A DNA stretch of 64,000 nt from Bradyrhizobium sp. SSBR45G (GCF_030159255.1 NZ_BSCT01000001.1:372001-436000); one strand, 5' to 3'. Shown: positions 16,914-26,010, counted from the stretch's first letter. Notes: generated by a model from the sequence alone, not told the origin. Numbers and translations: made by a program.

Positions 16914-18526
16914 ACCAGATCACGCCCATGCCAAAGATTGAGCCGAAGATCGAGATCATTCCCGCGACGGCTCCGTTCTCCGAGGCGCAGCGCTCCTGGC
17001 TGAACGGCTTCCTCGCCGGCGCGCTCGGCCTCGACGGATCGACGGCGCTGTCGCCGGCGCAGAACGGCGCCGTGCTGGCGCCTGCAGGCGATGCCGACGA
17101 CGGCGAAGCGCCATGGCACGACCAGACCATGCCGATCGCGGAGCGCATGAAGCTCGCCGAGGGACGTCCGCTGCGCCGGCGCCTGATGGCCGCGATGGCG
17201 CAGCAGGACTGCGGCCAATGCGGCTATAATTGCAGCGACTATTCGGATGCGATCGCCAATCGCAGCGAAGCGCGCCTCAATCTCTGCGTCCCCGGCGGCA
17301 AGGAAACCGCACGGATGGTCAAGGCGCTGTATGAGGAGATCGACAAGGCGCCGGCCGCGGCCAAGCCCACCGTTGCAGCGACACCGGCCACCGTCTCCGT
17401 CGTCGTCACCGAGCCCGGCCGCTCGCGCGACAATCCGGTCGCGGCGACGTTCCTGTCGCGGCGGCTGCTCAACAAGCCGGGCTCGGAGAAGGAGACCTGG
17501 CACATCGAGTTCGATCTCGGCGAGGCCGGGCTTGATTACGTCGTCGGCGATTCCTTCGGCATCTTCGCCAAGAACGATCTCGGCCTCGTCGACCAGATCA
17601 TCGCGCTGCTCGGCGCCTCGCACATGACCGAGGTCAACGGCAAACCGCTGCGGCAGTGCCTGCTGGAGGACGTCTCGCTGTCGCCGGCGCCGGACTCGCT
17701 GTTCGAGCTGATCTCCTTCATCAGCGGCGGCGCGACGCGCGAGAAGGCGCGGCGGCTGGCGCAGGGCGAGGATCCCGATGGCGATGCGGCGACGCTCGAC
17801 GTGATGGCCGTGCTGCAAAAATTCTCCAGCGTGCGGCCGCATCCCGAGGCCTTCGTCGAAGCCCTGGAGCCGCTGCAGCCGCGGCTGTATTCGATCTCGT
17901 CGTCGCACAATGCGACGCCCGGAAAATTGTCGCTGACGGTCGACTGCGTCCGCTACGTTATCGGCAAGCGAAAGCGCCTCGGCCTCGCCTCGACGTTTCT
18001 CGCCGAGCGCATCAATCCCGGCGACAAGCTTCACGTCTACGTCCAGAAGGCGCATGGCTTTGCGCTGCCGGCCGATCCGAAGACGCCGATCATCATGGTC
18101 GGCCCCGGCACCGGCATCGCGCCGTTCCGCGCGTTCCTGCTCGACCGCAAGGCGACCGGTGCGCCGGGCAAGAACTGGCTGTTCTTCGGCCACCAGCGCA
18201 GCGACTGCGACTTCTTCTACGCCGACGAGCTCAACGCGATGAAGACCTCCGGTCTTCTCACGCGGCTGTCGCTGGCGTGGTCGCGTGACGGCGACAAGAA
18301 GTTCTACGTCCAGGACCGCATGCGCGAGGTCGGCCGCGAGGTGTGGACCTGGCTCACCGAGGGCGCGCATCTCTACATCTGCGGCGATGCCAAGCGCATG
18401 GCCAAGGACGTCGAGCGCGCTCTGGTCGACATCGTCGCCCAGTTCGGCGCGCGGTCGACGGACGAGGCCGTCAGCTTCGTGGCGGACCTCAAGAAGAAGG
18501 GCCGGTTCCAGCTCGACGTTTATTAA
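16910..18526 (+). CDS. Sulfite-reductase-type flavoprotein (FAD/NADPH) paired with NirA
   Basis: The 538-residue protein carries a CysJ-like reductase module without the flavodoxin (FMN) domain. It has the FAD motif RLYSISSSHN, the NADPH motif GPGTGIAPFRAFLLDR, the distal YICGDAKRMAKDVE and the C-terminal aromatic end QLDVY. Around residues 100-129 lies a cysteine group (DCGQCGYNCSDY ... LCVPGG), which may bind an iron-sulfur cluster in place of FMN. It is labelled sulfite reductase subunit alpha in many rhizobia, but the 4-nt overlap with nirA implies that it donates electrons to nitrite reductase. A terminator follows 30 nt later. Confidence 0.85.
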   Translation: MNQITPMPKIEPKIEIIPATAPFSEAQRSWLNGFLAGALGLDGSTALSPAQNGAVLAPAGDADDGEAPWHDQTMPIAERMKLAEGRPLRRRLMAAMAQQDCGQCGYNCSDYSDAIANRSEARLNLCVPGGKETARMVKALYEEIDKAPAAAKPTVAATPATVSVVVTEPGRSRDNPVAATFLSRRLLNKPGSEKETWHIEFDLGEAGLDYVVGDSFGIFAKNDLGLVDQIIALLGASHMTEVNGKPLRQCLLEDVSLSPAPDSLFELISFISGGATREKARRLAQGEDPDGDAATLDVMAVLQKFSSVRPHPEAFVEALEPLQPRLYSISSSHNATPGKLSLTVDCVRYVIGKRKRLGLASTFLAERINPGDKLHVYVQKAHGFALPADPKTPIIMVGPGTGIAPFRAFLLDRKATGAPGKNWLFFGHQRSDCDFFYADELNAMKTSGLLTRLSLAWSRDGDKKFYVQDRMREVGREVWTWLTEGAHLYICGDAKRMAKDVERALVDIVAQFGARSTDEAVSFVADLKKKGRFQLDVY

Positions 18527-18556
18527 CGAGTCGAGGCGGCCCGGAACCCTGCGGAT

Positions 18557-18592
18557 AAAATTCTCAACCGGAACACCGGCTGAGAATTTTTT
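18557..18592 (+). terminator. Rho-independent terminator after the nirA operon
   Basis: AAAATTCTCA and TGAGAATTTT form a 10-bp outer stem around an inner CCGG/CCGG stem, followed by T residues. It ends the nirA-flavoprotein unit. Confidence 0.88.
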
Positions 18593-18698
18593 GGTTCCCC
18601 ATGGACCCCGGACAGGGGGCTTGTCGTTATTTCGCCGGTTGTCTTGCACTGGCCCGTGAGAACGCTTTTCTCATGGCCGGAACTTCAGGAGACCGGTC

Positions 18699-18848
18699 AT
18701 GCGGACGATATCGACGCCCCTGCGACAGATGCCCGAGGCTCGCGCGATGCGCGAGCGAGGCACGACAGCTGCGCTGATTGGCCTCTACGGAGCGCTGGCT
18801 CTGATCGCGGCGATTACCTTGGGCATGCCCTTCACCCATCCCTTCTGA
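18699..18848 (+). CDS. Small single-span membrane protein (49 aa)
   Basis: A 49-codon frame begins MRTISTPLRQMPEARAMRER. A clear AGGAGA lies 7 nt before the ATG. The first half is basic and hydrophilic; the second half is one hydrophobic helix (ALIGLYGALALIAAITLGM) ending in FTHPF. The inside-positive layout predicts a cytoplasmic N-terminus. No family was recognised; such short membrane proteins are common and under-annotated in this group. It is preceded by the nirA-operon terminator and so is transcribed separately. Confidence 0.6.
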   Translation: MRTISTPLRQMPEARAMRERGTTAALIGLYGALALIAAITLGMPFTHPF

Positions 18849-18864
18849 TCAGACTCCTCGTCGA

Positions 18865-19638
18865 TCACGGCGCCGTCTTGAACGGCGCCACCTTGATACC
18901 GGCCACATCGAGCGCCTGGCGCACCTCGCGGGCAATCTCCACCGCACCCGCCGTATCGCCATGAATGCAGACCGTGTCGGTCCGCATCTTCATGACCTTG
19001 CCGGTCACGGAGATGACCGCGCCGTCCTGCACCATGCGCACCACGCGGTCGGCGATCTCCCTGGGATCATGCAGCACTGCGCCGGGCTTGCTGCGCGAGA
19101 CCAGGAGTCCGTTGTCGTCATAGGCGCGGTCGGCAAACACCTCGTGGGCCATCGACAGGTTCGCCTTCTCGCCGGCGGTCACCAGCTTGGAGTTGGCGAG
19201 CACGACGAAGATCAGGCTAGGATCGACGGCCTTGATCGCCTTGGCGATCGCGTTCGCCGTCATGTCGTCCTCGCAGGCGACGTTGGACAGCGCGCCGTGC
19301 GCCTTCACATGCGTCACCTTGTGGCCGGCCGCGGTCGCGATCGCCTGCAGCGCGCCGATCTGATAGGCGACGAGGTTCTCGATCTCTGATGATTTCAGCC
19401 CGGGCACCGCGCGCCGGCCGAAGCCATGCAGGTCGCGGTAGCCGGGATGGGCGCCGACGCTGACGCCCTTCGCCTTGGCCATCTCGACGGTCCGGCGCAT
19501 GATGTCGGCATCGCCGGCGTGGAAGCCGCAGGCGACGTTGACCGACGTCGCCAGCTCGATCATCGCGGCGTCATTGCCCATTTCCCACGGGCCAAAGCTT
19601 TCTCCGAGATCACAGTTCAGGTCGACTTTACCGGTCAT
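18865..19638 (-). CDS. pxpA: 5-oxoprolinase subunit PxpA (LamB/YcsF family)
   Basis: The 257-residue protein starts [15 protein letters not shown] and has [48 protein letters not shown] and the C-terminal VCIHGDT, all signatures of the LamB/YcsF family. PxpA works with PxpB and PxpC to open 5-oxoproline (pyroglutamate) to glutamate with ATP. It is third in the minus-strand set pxpB-pxpC-pxpA, 50 bp after pxpC. Full length for the family. Confidence 0.93.
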   Translation of the reverse strand: MTGKVDLNCDLGESFGPWEMGNDAAMIELATSVNVACGFHAGDADIMRRTVEMAKAKGVSVGAHPGYRDLHGFGRRAVPGLKSSEIENLVAYQIGALQAIATAAGHKVTHVKAHGALSNVACEDDMTANAIAKAIKAVDPSLIFVVLANSKLVTAGEKANLSMAHEVFADRAYDDNGLLVSRSKPGAVLHDPREIADRVVRMVQDGAVISVTGKVMKMRTDTVCIHGDTAGAVEIAREVRQALDVAGIKVAPFKTAP

Positions 19639-19688
19639 GTTCGATGTCCGCGCGTTGATGGGTCCGAAGCAGCGTGAGAGGAGATGAG

Positions 19689-20723
19689 TTAATCGGGTGT
19701 CACTCCAAGCCAGGTGGTGACGTCGGTGGCACTGACGGCGTGTCCGGCCACATTGGCCGTGAACAGGGCATCGATGTTGAAGTCGCTGCTCGCGAGCTCG
19801 GTGACGCGGCCGGGCAGGCTGCGCAGCAGGTCCTTGTAGCGGCGCAGCTCGGCCTGCGCCTCGGCCATGCTGACGGCCTTGAAGCGGAACGGCGTGCCGG
19901 CCGGCATCTGCGCCAGCCGTCCGAAATCGGCCGAGATGACGGTCGCGATCTTCGGATAGCCGCCGCTGGTGCCGCGGTCGGACATCAGCACGATCGGCGA
20001 GCCGTTGCCGGGCACCTGGATGCTGCCCTCGACGGTGCCGTCAGAGACGATGTTGTGGCCGTGCAGGTGGCGGATGACCGGGCCTTCGAGGCGATAGCCC
20101 ATGCGGTCGCTGGTCGCCGAGACCATCCAGTTACCGCCCAGGAACAGCGCCTTCATCTCGTCGCTGAACTCATCGTCCTGCGGACCCATCACGACCCGGA
20201 TCGCGCCGCTCAGCTTCGGCAGCTCGATCTGCATCTCCGGCGTCTGGCCGGCCGGCGCGACCTCGAACACGTCGCCCGACTGCAGTGGGCGCGGGTAGGG
20301 GCTGCCGAGCCCCGCGCGCGCGTTGACCGAGAGGCTGTCGAACATCGGCTCGCCGGCGATGCCGCCTTCGATGGCGAGATAGCTGAACGAGCCGCCGCGC
20401 GCAAAACCGAGCGTGAGCTTCTCACCCTCGTTCAGCGTGACCGACGTGTTCATCTCGATCTGGCGTTTGGCCGCCTCGGCAGGCCGCGGCGCGCCGGACA
20501 GCGCGACGCGAACCGGGCCGTCCTTCGCCGTGAACGTGGCGCCGAACGGGCCGATCTCGATGGCTGCCGCCATCACCGCATTGCCGACGAGACTGTTCGC
20601 GGCCGCCAGCGACAGCTTGTCCATCGCGCCCGACGGCGTGAGCCCATAGCGTTGCGCGCCGAAGCGGCCGCCATCCTGCACCGAGCTTGCCGGACCGATC
20701 TGTGAGACGACGAGAGTGCTCAT
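19689..20723 (-). CDS. pxpC: 5-oxoprolinase subunit PxpC (biotin-dependent carboxyltransferase-like, KipA family)
   Basis: The 344-residue protein matches the KipA/PxpC family: [61 protein letters not shown] and [20 protein letters not shown]. With PxpB it activates and phosphorylates 5-oxoproline for PxpA. The ATG at 20723 overlaps the pxpB stop by 4 nt, supporting translational coupling; the longer in-frame start at 20915 lies within pxpB and is rejected. Confidence 0.93.
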   Translation of the reverse strand: MSTLVVSQIGPASSVQDGGRFGAQRYGLTPSGAMDKLSLAAANSLVGNAVMAAAIEIGPFGATFTAKDGPVRVALSGAPRPAEAAKRQIEMNTSVTLNEGEKLTLGFARGGSFSYLAIEGGIAGEPMFDSLSVNARAGLGSPYPRPLQSGDVFEVAPAGQTPEMQIELPKLSGAIRVVMGPQDDEFSDEMKALFLGGNWMVSATSDRMGYRLEGPVIRHLHGHNIVSDGTVEGSIQVPGNGSPIVLMSDRGTSGGYPKIATVISADFGRLAQMPAGTPFRFKAVSMAEAQAELRRYKDLLRSLPGRVTELASSDFNIDALFTANVAGHAVSATDVTTWLGVTPD

Positions 20724-21484
20724 GCGGCGACCCGCTCGGCGATGAGCTCGCCGCCTTCGGCCGCGCGCTCCTGTTCGGCAAAGGTCTTCACGTCGACCGC
20801 ATAGAAGCTGACCTCGTCGCCGGGCTCGAGCAGGAAGGTCGGCTCGCGGTGCAGCTGGAACGTCCGCATCGCGGTGCGGCCGAGCAGATGCCAGCCACAG
20901 GGGCCGGCGAGGCACTGGATCCCGGTCTGGATGCCGCCGATCGCGACGATGCCCGCCGGCGTCGCGAGCCGTGGGTTCTGCCGGCGCGACATCTGCAAGC
21001 GCGGATCGAGGCCCGACAGATAGGACCAGCCCGGCGTGAAGCCGATCATCGCGACGCGATAGGTGCCGGCGACGTGGCGCGCGACCACCTCATCCGGCGT
21101 GATGCTCAGCGCCTTCGCGACGTCCTCCAGGTCGATGCCATTCTCGCCGCCATAGCAGACCGGCACCCGCCAGCGCCTGACCTCGCTGTCCGGCGCGAGC
21201 GACCCGGCCGACAGCGCCAGCAGCCTCGCGCCGAGCGCCTCGTGGTCGATCACGCCGGGATCGTAGTGCACCAGCAGCGATCGATAGGTCGGCACTGTCT
21301 CGGTGATGCCCTCGATCGCGGCGGCGGCCAGCGCATGGTCGAGCGCGAGGACGCGGCGGTTGGCGGTCTCGTCGATGGTCCGGCTGAACTCGACGGTGAT
21401 GGCGCTGTCGCCGCTGGGCAGGAGACGGGGAGGTGCAAAAGGATCGGCCATGAGTCCGAAGTGATCCGCGTTGGTGTCCCTCAT
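20720..21484 (-). CDS. pxpB: 5-oxoprolinase subunit PxpB (KipI family)
   Basis: The 254-residue protein has the KipI-family segments LPSGDSAITVEFS near the N-terminus, VPTYRSLLVHYDPGVI, the central VPVCYGGENGIDL and the conserved IGFTPGWSYLSGLDPRLQMS, then GGIQTGIQ. It is first in the pxpBCA operon. An alternative ATG at 21451 would shorten it by 11 residues; neither start has a strong ribosome site. The 210-bp gap to the divergent RraA-like gene probably holds promoters for both directions. Confidence 0.9.
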   Translation of the reverse strand: MRDTNADHFGLMADPFAPPRLLPSGDSAITVEFSRTIDETANRRVLALDHALAAAAIEGITETVPTYRSLLVHYDPGVIDHEALGARLLALSAGSLAPDSEVRRWRVPVCYGGENGIDLEDVAKALSITPDEVVARHVAGTYRVAMIGFTPGWSYLSGLDPRLQMSRRQNPRLATPAGIVAIGGIQTGIQCLAGPCGWHLLGRTAMRTFQLHREPTFLLEPGDEVSFYAVDVKTFAEQERAAEGGELIAERVAA

Positions 21485-21694
21485 CTAGCTGTTTTCAGTC
21501 GCGAGTGGAATTGGCTCGAAGGCAAAAAGTCTCGAAAATTCAATAAATTAATCGGATGTCTTGCGATAAGAGAACTTTATCGGGCCGCGCGAACCGCATG
21601 CCTGCCGCGCACTCTGCCAGCTCTTGACGCGGGGACCGTCGCTCGCAAGATGCGCCTGATTTTTTCGCCAGCCCATTGGAGCGCAAGTCTCGAG

Positions 21695-22393
21695 ATGTCC
21701 CTCACCCCCGAAGCCATCGCAACCCTGTCCCAGGTCACCACCGCGACCATCACCACGGTCCTGCTGAAGAAGGGATTGCGCAATGTCTGGCTGCGCGGCG
21801 CGCGTCCGCTGCGTCCGGGACAGAAGCGGCTGGTCGGTCCCGCCTTCACGCTCCGCTTCGTGCCGGCGCGCGAGGATCTGGCGACGCCGGAATCCTGGTC
21901 GTCGCCGATCTCGACGCGCACTGCGATCGAGGCCATGCCCGAGGGCTGCATCGCCGTGGTCGATGCGATGGGCGTCAAGGATGCAGGCATCTTCGGCGAC
22001 ATTCTGTGCGCCCGCATGGTCAAGCGCGGCGTCACCGCGCTGATCACCGACGGCGTCGTGCGTGATCTCGAAGGCGTGCTCGGCACCGGCTTGCCGGTGT
22101 GGTGCGACGGCTACGCCGCGCCGCCGTCGGTCGCCGGCCTGACCTTTGTCGGCTGGGGCGAGGCGATCGGCTGCGGCGGCGTCGCCGTGTTCCCGAACGA
22201 TGTCATCGTCGCCGACCAGGACGGCGCGGTGCTGATTCCGCAGGCGATGCTCGATCACGTGCTCGCCGAGGGGCCCGAGCAGGAGCGCATGGAGGCCTGG
22301 ATCGTCGACGAGGTGAACAAGGGCGCGGTGCTGCCGGGTCTGTACCCGATGAACGCCGAGACCAAGGCGCGCTACGCCGCGTCGAAGAAGTAG
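21695..22393 (+). CDS. RraA-like protein / class II pyruvate aldolase fold
   Basis: The 232-residue protein belongs to the RraA/HMG-aldolase family once called dimethylmenaquinone methyltransferase. It has TATITTVLLKKGLRNVWLRG, DAMGVKDAGIFGDILCARM and ALITDGVVRDLEG with the metal-binding Arg-Asp pair, plus VFPNDVIVADQDGAVLIP. Members with the RD motif are divalent-metal aldolases/decarboxylases acting on 4-carboxy-2-oxo acids; others inhibit RNase E. The context (a cupin gene 48 bp downstream, pxpBCA divergent) favours a catabolic enzyme over an RNase regulator. The ATG at 21695 begins the conserved region. Confidence 0.8.
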   Translation: MSLTPEAIATLSQVTTATITTVLLKKGLRNVWLRGARPLRPGQKRLVGPAFTLRFVPAREDLATPESWSSPISTRTAIEAMPEGCIAVVDAMGVKDAGIFGDILCARMVKRGVTALITDGVVRDLEGVLGTGLPVWCDGYAAPPSVAGLTFVGWGEAIGCGGVAVFPNDVIVADQDGAVLIPQAMLDHVLAEGPEQERMEAWIVDEVNKGAVLPGLYPMNAETKARYAASKK

Positions 22394-22441
22394 TCCGCGA
22401 CGCCGACCGATCGACAGCACAGCTTCAGGAAAGGCAGAACA

Positions 22442-22849
22442 ATGGTGGATGTTTATCTCGCGGGCTCGCGCCCGACGCGCCGCGCGGCGGCCGAGAGCTT
22501 TACGGGCACGGTCTGGCAGGACCCGATCATCACGCCGCAGGCGCCGGCCCGCGTCGCCTCGGCGCGTGTCGCGTTCGAGCCGGGCGCGCGCACGGCCTGG
22601 CACACCCATCCGCTCGGCCAGACGCTCTATGTCATCCAGGGCGTCGGCCGCGTGCAGGCCAAGGGCGGGCCGGTGCGCGAGATCAAGGCCGGCGATGTCG
22701 TCTGGATCCCGCCGGGCGAGAAGCATTGGCATGGCGCCGCACCGACGACCGGCATGGTCCACGTCGCGATGCATGAATCGCTCAATGGCGAGCACGTGAC
22801 CTGGATGGAGCACGTCACCGACGAGGAATACGCCACGGCTGTCGGCTGA
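22442..22849 (+). CDS. Cupin, GtHNL-type manganese hydroxynitrile lyase-like
   Basis: A 135-residue single-domain cupin. It contains EPGARTAWHTHPLGQTLYVI and PGEKHWHGAAPTTGM. The ligand pattern His-x-His-x3-Gln, with a third His 41 residues after the first, matches the H53/H55/Q59/H94 set of the manganese cupin hydroxynitrile lyase of Granulicella tundricola; most cupins have Glu in place of Gln. Segments FTGTVWQDP and WMEHVTDEEY also resemble that enzyme. The natural substrate of such proteins is not known, so lyase activity is only a possibility. Probably cotranscribed with the RraA-like gene; a terminator follows. Confidence 0.82.
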   Translation: MVDVYLAGSRPTRRAAAESFTGTVWQDPIITPQAPARVASARVAFEPGARTAWHTHPLGQTLYVIQGVGRVQAKGGPVREIKAGDVVWIPPGEKHWHGAAPTTGMVHVAMHESLNGEHVTWMEHVTDEEYATAVG

Positions 22850-22870
22850 GGTCCGCCTGAGACCATATCG

Positions 22871-22903
22871 AGCGCGCGGTCGAAAGCCCGCGCGCTTTTC
22901 TTT
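22871..22903 (+). terminator. Terminator after the cupin gene
   Basis: An 8-9-bp G+C stem (GCGCGCGG / CCGCGCGC) is followed by TTTTCTTTT, 22 nt after the cupin stop. Confidence 0.85.
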
Positions 22904-22929
22904 TGGACGCGCTTCGACGGCCGCCGCGC

Positions 22930-23814
22930 TCAGTTCACCCGCGTCCAGGTCTGGCCGCCACAGAACATGCCGCCGAAGGCGCAGCCCTGCACGCGCAGGC
23001 TGTCCGATCCCTTCAGCGCGATGGTCGAATCGTAGGTGCTGCCGCTGTTCGGATCGAAGATGCGGCCGGTCCACTTCTTCTCCGGCGTCTTGTCGCTCGG
23101 ACGCATGTTGATCAGGATCTGCTCGCCGTTCTGATTGGTCTTGGCGTCCACGGCGTAGCCGCAGAGATTGGTCCCGCAAGGCTCGATGCGGATCTTGCCC
23201 TCCTTCTCCTCGGTCAGCCAGATGCCGACGGGCGAGTTCGGATCGCGGGCAGCCGCTGGCGCTGCTGCGGTTGGCGTAGCGGCAACCGTCGTCACGGCGG
23301 GCGCGGCCTGGGCTGGCCGCGGTTGGACCGCTGCAGGTGCTGGGGCCGCAGGAGGAACGGCAGCGGTGGATGGAGTGGCCGGCGCGGCGGTCTTGGCGGC
23401 CGGTGCGGCCGGAGCAGCTGCGGGCGGCGCGGCCGCTTGGACGGGGGCAGGAGCAACCTGAGCAGGCGCAACGGGCGCAGCCGGCGGGCTCACAGGCGCG
23501 GCCGCTGTCGGCGCTGGCGCCGGAGGAACCGGGGCAGGGGCCGTCGCCGCTGGAGCCTGAGCAGGCGGAGCCGGCGAGACCGCCGCCTCGGCGGGCGCCT
23601 GGGCCGGCTTGTCCGAACCCGGCTGCGGCTTGGTCGCCGTATCCTTGGTCCGCTTGGTCTTCTTCTGCTCGGTGTTGTCGTAGACGCCGGGGATCTGCAC
23701 CGTGCCGCGGTCGGGATCGATGCGGATCGTCTTGCCGCCGTACTCGATGACGTATTGCGCGTGGGCGGCACTGCTGGCCAGAACCAAGGCCGCAACGGCC
23801 AACAGCCTCTTCAT
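22930..23814 (-). CDS. Secreted DUF2147-like protein with long Pro/Ala linker
   Basis: The 294-residue protein has a signal peptide (LLAVAALVLASSAAHAQ), a short N-terminal part (YVIEYGGKTIRIDPDRGTVQ), a very proline/alanine-rich linker of ~120 residues, and a C-terminal DUF2147 domain (PVGIWLTEEKEGKIRIEPCG, LCGYAVDA, KKWTGRIFDPNSGSTYDSTI). DUF2147 proteins are small periplasmic beta-structured proteins of unknown role. The linker could span the periplasm or peptidoglycan. The ATG at 23814 was chosen as it places the signal peptide first. Confidence 0.78.
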   Translation of the reverse strand: MKRLLAVAALVLASSAAHAQYVIEYGGKTIRIDPDRGTVQIPGVYDNTEQKKTKRTKDTATKPQPGSDKPAQAPAEAAVSPAPPAQAPAATAPAPVPPAPAPTAAAPVSPPAAPVAPAQVAPAPVQAAAPPAAAPAAPAAKTAAPATPSTAAVPPAAPAPAAVQPRPAQAAPAVTTVAATPTAAAPAAARDPNSPVGIWLTEEKEGKIRIEPCGTNLCGYAVDAKTNQNGEQILINMRPSDKTPEKKWTGRIFDPNSGSTYDSTIALKGSDSLRVQGCAFGGMFCGGQTWTRVN

Positions 23815-23905
23815 CAGGGTCTCCGCGATACCGGTTGCTGATATGAGCGAGCTCACGCGCTGGTAAGTCGCTCGCGCTGGACCTCCGGTTCAATCCGTCA
23901 CCTGC

Positions 23906-24382
23906 TCAGAAATCGAGCGGCGCATTGTCGACGACCTCCTTCATCACGAAGAAGGTGCGCGTCTGCCGCACGCCCGGCAGCGAGATCAGCTGGTCGCCAT
24001 GCATCCGGTTGAAGTCCTGCATGTCGCGGACGCGGATCTTCAGGAAGAAGTCGAAATCGCCGGCGACGAGATGGCAGTCGAGCACGAATTTCAGCTTGCG
24101 GATCGCGGCCTCGAAGGTGCGAAAGCTTTCCGGCGTCGAGCGGTCGAGCACGACGCCGACCAGCACCAGCGCGCTGCGCTCGACCTTCTCGGGGGCGATC
24201 TGCGCGCGGACACCCTTGATGATGCCGTCCTCGAACAGGCGCTGGGTGCGGCGGTGGCAGGTCGCCGGGCTGACATGGACGGCCGCGGCGAGCTCCGCGT
24301 TGCTCATGCGGCCGTCCTTCTGCAGCAGCTGCAGGATGCGACGGTCGACGCGGTCGAGATCGGTGTCGGAAGGTTCTTTCAT
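23906..24382 (-). CDS. Lrp/AsnC-family regulator (AcdR-like)
   Basis: The 158-residue protein has an N-terminal winged helix-turn-helix (LDRVDRRILQLLQKDGRMSN, VHVSPATCHRRTQRLFEDGI) and a C-terminal RAM ligand-binding domain (CHLVAGDFDFFLKIRVRDM, LPGVRQTRTFFVMKEV). It is divergent from acdS with a 147-bp gap, the arrangement of AcdR/LrpL in other proteobacteria, where the Lrp protein activates ACC deaminase expression when ACC is present. The start at 24382 is the first ATG before the helix-turn-helix; longer in-frame sequence covers acdS antisense. Confidence 0.88.
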   Translation of the reverse strand: MKEPSDTDLDRVDRRILQLLQKDGRMSNAELAAAVHVSPATCHRRTQRLFEDGIIKGVRAQIAPEKVERSALVLVGVVLDRSTPESFRTFEAAIRKLKFVLDCHLVAGDFDFFLKIRVRDMQDFNRMHGDQLISLPGVRQTRTFFVMKEVVDNAPLDF

Positions 24383-24529
24383 CAAAGTGCCACCAGGTGA
24401 GAGAATTCGCTGCCAAGTCGGCTTTCTTCGGACGTAAGCACGGAAATCACGGCCAATAAAGAGAGCACCTTTCTCGTGGTTTTTCGTATCTTCTGACCGA
24501 CCCAAATCCACCATCCACGGAGAGATCCC

Positions 24530-25549
24530 GTGCTTCGGCTCGACAAGTTCAAGAAGTATCCGCTCACCTTCGGCACCACGCCCATCGAACATCTGCCGCG
24601 CCTGACGGCTGCGCTCGGCGGCAAGGTGCAGATCTACGCCAAGCGCGACGACTGCAATTCCGGCCTCGCGATGGGCGGCAACAAGCTGCGCAAGCTCGAA
24701 TACATCGTGCCCGACGCGATCGAGTCGAATGCCGACACCCTGGTCTCGATCGGCGGCGTGCAGTCCAACCACACCCGCATGGTCGCGGCGACCGCCGCCA
24801 AGATCGGCATGAAGTGCGTTGTCGTGCAGGAGAGCTGGGTGCCGCACGAGGATGCCGTCTATGACCGCGTCGGCAACATCCTGATGACCCGCCTGATGGG
24901 CGCCGACAGCCGCATCGTCGAGGACGGCTTCGACATCGGCATCCGCAAGAGCTGGGAGAACGCGATCCAGTCGGTGAAGGATGCCGGCGGCAAGCCCTAC
25001 GGCATTCCGGCCGGCGCCTCCGTGCACAAGTTCGGCGGCCTCGGCTATGTCGGCTTCGCCGAAGAGGTGAGGGCGCAGGAAGCCGAGATGGGAATCAAGT
25101 TCGACTACGTCATCGTCTGCGTCGTGACCGGCTCGACCCAGGCCGGCATGATCGTCGGCTTCGCCGCCGACGGCCGCGCCGACCGCGTCATCGGCATCGA
25201 CGCCTCCGGCACGCCCGAGCAGACCCGCAGCCAGGTCCGCCAGATCGTCGACAACACCGCGGAGCTGGTCGAGCTCGGCCGCAAGGTGCGCGACGACGAG
25301 ATCGTCATCATCAACGACTATGCCTATCCGGCCTATGGCGTGCCGAGCGCCGAGACCAACGAGGCCATCCGCCTCGCCGCCCGCACCGAGGCGATGATCA
25401 CCGACCCCGTCTACGAGGGCAAGTCGATGCAGGGCATGATCGACCTCGTCAAGAAGGGCTACTTCCCGGAAGGCTCGAAGGTGCTCTACGCCCATCTCGG
25501 CGGCGCTCCCGCGATCAACGGCTACAGCTACACGTATCGCAACGGGTGA
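24530..25549 (+). CDS. acdS: 1-aminocyclopropane-1-carboxylate deaminase
   Basis: The 339-residue PLP enzyme begins at a GTG preceded by GGAGAGATCCC. It shows [22 protein letters not shown] with the Schiff-base lysine, [20 protein letters not shown], and [13 protein letters not shown] and [13 protein letters not shown]. The Tyr-Glu pair at 295-296 and Leu 323 correspond to Y294, E295 and L322, which separate true ACC deaminase from D-cysteine desulfhydrase. The enzyme splits the plant ethylene precursor ACC into 2-oxobutyrate and ammonia, lowering ethylene in host roots and giving the bacterium nitrogen. Control by the divergent Lrp gene is likely. Confidence 0.93.
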   Translation: MLRLDKFKKYPLTFGTTPIEHLPRLTAALGGKVQIYAKRDDCNSGLAMGGNKLRKLEYIVPDAIESNADTLVSIGGVQSNHTRMVAATAAKIGMKCVVVQESWVPHEDAVYDRVGNILMTRLMGADSRIVEDGFDIGIRKSWENAIQSVKDAGGKPYGIPAGASVHKFGGLGYVGFAEEVRAQEAEMGIKFDYVIVCVVTGSTQAGMIVGFAADGRADRVIGIDASGTPEQTRSQVRQIVDNTAELVELGRKVRDDEIVIINDYAYPAYGVPSAETNEAIRLAARTEAMITDPVYEGKSMQGMIDLVKKGYFPEGSKVLYAHLGGAPAINGYSYTYRNG

Positions 25550-25611
25550 CGGTCGCTCGAGCAGCGCTCGCTGCTTAGTTATGAGCCGAGCTTTCACAAC
25601 CAACTCCGCTG

Positions 25612-25731
25612 TCGTCCCGGCCTCGAGCCGGGACCCATAGCCACCGGCAGCGCTGTTGTGACGGGCTGCATCTCCCGACCTGCCACGAACTACGGCCTGT
25701 GAGTATGGGTCCCGGCTCGAGGCCGGGACGA
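25612..25731. repeat. Inverted pair of palindromic elements, type A
   Basis: A 28-nt element TCGTCCCGGCCTCGAGCC..., itself palindromic around CTCGAG (25612-25639), recurs in exact reverse complement at 25704-25731. Such paired short palindromes occur across Bradyrhizobium intergenic DNA (REP/RPE-like). The pair can fold into a long cruciform or RNA hairpin. No gene lies within. Confidence 0.75.
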
Positions 25732-25765
25732 CACCGTTTGTGTCGCGCGAGCGATCCACTCAGCA

Positions 25766-25912
25766 TCGTCATTCCGGGGCGCGCGATAGCGCGAGCCCGG
25801 AATCCATAACCACGATCGCCCGTATCGGGCACGCCAGCCGCTCCATCTCGTTCCAACAAGCTCATCACGGCGTATAGATTCCGGGCTCGCGCTGCGCGCG
25901 CCCCGGAATGAC
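25766..25912. repeat. Inverted pair of palindromic elements, type B
   Basis: A ~40-nt element with CATTCCGGGGCGCGCGATAG (25766-25808) recurs inverted at 25873-25912 with TATAGATTCCGGGCTCGCGC. The two copies differ at a few central positions. It lies 35 bp after the type A pair, so two different REP-like pairs are stacked after acdS. Confidence 0.72.
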
Positions 25913-26010
25913 AGGGAGTTTGTTGGAAGAGCGATCCGCACATGACATCGCCGCCTCGCGACGCATCCGCGTCCGAGTGATCCGCCAGTCGTGCCCTCCA
26001 ATAAAAGAGG

